From Treponema sp. (GTDB taxonomy: Bacteria > Spirochaetota > Spirochaetia > Treponematales > Breznakiellaceae), in the NCBI GenBank assembly GCA_009781475.1, contig WQYB01000012.1, positions 1 to 50,607 of the forward strand: a stretch of 50,607 nt of DNA. Reading direction: 5' to 3'. Positions within the stretch are counted from its first letter, which is position 1. Every line of letters begins with the position of its first letter. This document shows, one piece after another, positions 49,341-50,607 of this stretch. The position numbers were made by a program, and so were the translations under genes. The notes under the pieces are model-generated. The model made no database searches. It was not told where the DNA came from and saw only the letters and a program-made list of their open reading frames with translations.

Positions 49341-50607
49341 TCAGCTTTTTTTAAGATCGATGATCATTATTTGAGGAGTTTCATTTCCTTTAAAATAATC
49401 CCTTGTTAAATTGAACGCAATATCTACCTTGTCATTAACGCCAAATTCTTTATTTAACACACGCTCCGCACTTTGCCAGTATAAAGCAGGCCATTTATAT
49501 TTTCCGGCATCGAATATCAATTTTACATGCTTAGCTTCCGGTTTTCCAATTAAATTAATTTCTTTTATTGGAATTTGTTTTGTCATAAATACAAGCTGAT
49601 CATTTTCGCTGCCGTAAGGTTCAAAGCGGTCAATCAGTTTTAAAATATCAGGAGTAAGATAATCATGCGGAAGCTCGACGTCAATTTGAATAATTTTATC
49701 ATCATATTCTTCATCAAATTCAATAACTGATACAATATTTTTTAACTGTTCAGCAAAAACATCCCAGTTTTTGTTTAAAATACTGAAACCTCCGGCTGCC
49801 TTATGACCTCCAGCATCTATAAACATGCCGCTGAATTGATCTAAAAGAGCGCATACATTGAAACCCCTGGCTGATCGAATTGATCCTGTACTGATTTCAT
49901 CTCCTATGGATACAGCCATTGCAGGAGCATTAAAAATACGGCAAGCTCTCTGCGCCATAAGTCCTGTAATTCCTTTGTTGATTTTTTCGCCAAAGACTAA
50001 AACAAAATTTTGTTCGTACTCCTCAAATGATTTGTAAGCCATTGATTCAATGGCAGCCCATGTTTCTTCTTCCAGGTCTTTGCGTTTTTCGTTCATTCCT
50101 GTTAGTTCGGTTGCAAGCCGCTCTCTTTTTAATAAATCTTTTTCAAAAAATAAAGCGGCGGCAGTTTCTGCGCTTCCCATTCTTCGCGCGGCATTAATTG
50201 TAGGGCACAATTTCCATGATATATCTTTTGTTTCAAAGTGTTTACCTGTTAAATCAAGTTTTTGCAATAGCTGTAAAAGTCCAAGTCTCGGTTTTTTTCC
50301 CAGGGCTTCAATACCCCTGCGCACGATAATCCTGTTTTCGTCTAACAGCGGCATAATGTCTGCGATTGTTCCAAGCGCTGCAAGCTGAAGATCTGTATTT
50401 TCGTTTTCCGTATCTTCGGTGTTTTTTTCTTTTATTTTTGCATACGATGTAAAAAGATTTACGAAGACATCAAGCTCGCTTAACTCCTTGTCCGAATATT
50501 TTGCAATTTTGGAAAGTTCTTTAATGCGCAGTAAACTTTGCCCTGATGTTTGCGGGATCTCTTTACCGATTAAAGGAGCGATATCCATCATTCCAACTTC
50601 GACACCC
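49341..50607 (-). CDS. recJ: Single-strand-specific 5'-3' exonuclease RecJ, C-terminal part (5' end outside window)
   Basis: About 420 residues. The frame stays open past the ATG at 50591 to the window edge, so the N-terminal DHH part is missing only because of the cut. Seen are LAALGTIADIMPLLDENRIIVRRG, read in two parts, then the DHHA1 domain with the GxxxGGHK-type motif DAGGHKAAGGFSI (binding of DNA and phosphate) and the C-terminal OB domain (QIPIKEINLIGKPEAKHVKL). RecJ degrades 5' single strands in recombination and mismatch or base-excision repair. Confidence 0.93.
   Translation of the reverse strand, partial: GVEVGMMDIAPLIGKEIPQTSGQSLLRIKELSKIAKYSDKELSELDVFVNLFTSYAKIKEKNTEDTENENTDLQLAALGTIADIMPLLDENRIIVRRGIEALGKKPRLGLLQLLQKLDLTGKHFETKDISWKLCPTINAARRMGSAETAAALFFEKDLLKRERLATELTGMNEKRKDLEEETWAAIESMAYKSFEEYEQNFVLVFGEKINKGITGLMAQRACRIFNAPAMAVSIGDEISTGSIRSARGFNVCALLDQFSGMFIDAGGHKAAGGFSILNKNWDVFAEQLKNIVSVIEFDEEYDDKIIQIDVELPHDYLTPDILKLIDRFEPYGSENDQLVFMTKQIPIKEINLIGKPEAKHVKLIFDAGKYKWPALYWQSAERVLNKEFGVNDKVDIAFNLTRDYFKGNETPQIMIIDLKKS

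Overview
The window looks like a chromosomal segment of a free-living or gut-associated spirochaete, most likely a Treponema-type organism (termite-gut treponemes are my best guess). This rests on a UPF0164 outer-membrane family protein, a Bat/MoxR operon, a GH57-like protein beside a DUF4912 protein, a very large sensor protein ending in a SpoIIE-type phosphatase, and moderate to low G+C. No rRNA, CRISPR array, insertion sequence with transposase or prophage block is visible. The assignment is inference from gene content.

Layout. 1-940: 3' end of a hybrid histidine kinase, a terminator, then a 400-base gene-poor stretch with tRNA-Lys and duplicated tRNA pieces. 938-13305: envelope and signalling genes, namely a huge periplasmic-sensor PP2C phosphatase with a translationally coupled partner, a UPF0164 protein, a GH57-like protein whose catalytic residues look lost, DUF4912 and a pseudouridine synthase. 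13366-18606: exported proteins (transglutaminase-like, beta-propeller, degenerate M23), an HTH-PTS IIA regulator, cytidine deaminase and a methyltransferase. 18731-24252: a compact Bat operon (moxR, DUF58, BatD-like, BatA, BatB-BatC fusion). 24440-32175: MOSC-MogA fusion, lipoprotein, glycogen synthase, ACT protein with phenylacetate-CoA ligase, cyclic-nucleotide-binding protein, YchF and an aldo/keto reductase. 32212-38224: tRNA-Gly with an AT-rich orphan ORF, a DnaE2-like polymerase with an ImuB-like Y-family protein, and DUF72. 38290-43299: a probable riboswitch followed by tungstate transport (tupA, a split tupB, tupC) and cofactor genes moeA, moaC and moaA. 43304-46362: lysC, dapB and dapA for diaminopimelate/lysine. 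46430-50607: membrane protein, phosphodiester glycosidase, rpsU, an active-looking M23 peptidase and the 3' part of recJ.

Themes. (1) The tungsten/molybdopterin cluster appears to be one operon under a structured leader; MogA-like activity is supplied by a separate fusion protein, while moaD/moaE are not in the window. (2) DnaE2 plus a Y-family protein lacking catalytic acidic residues resembles the ImuB-ImuC mutasome. (3) Two families of short-unit palindromic repeats are scattered between genes and in four places contribute coding sequence: an in-frame insertion in the BatD-like signal peptide, and new C-termini for ImuB, DUF72 and MoaC. (4) Several genes have a promoter -10 box 6-8 bases before the start codon and no Shine-Dalgarno, suggesting leaderless mRNAs, whereas rpsU has a near-perfect extended Shine-Dalgarno with a TTG start.
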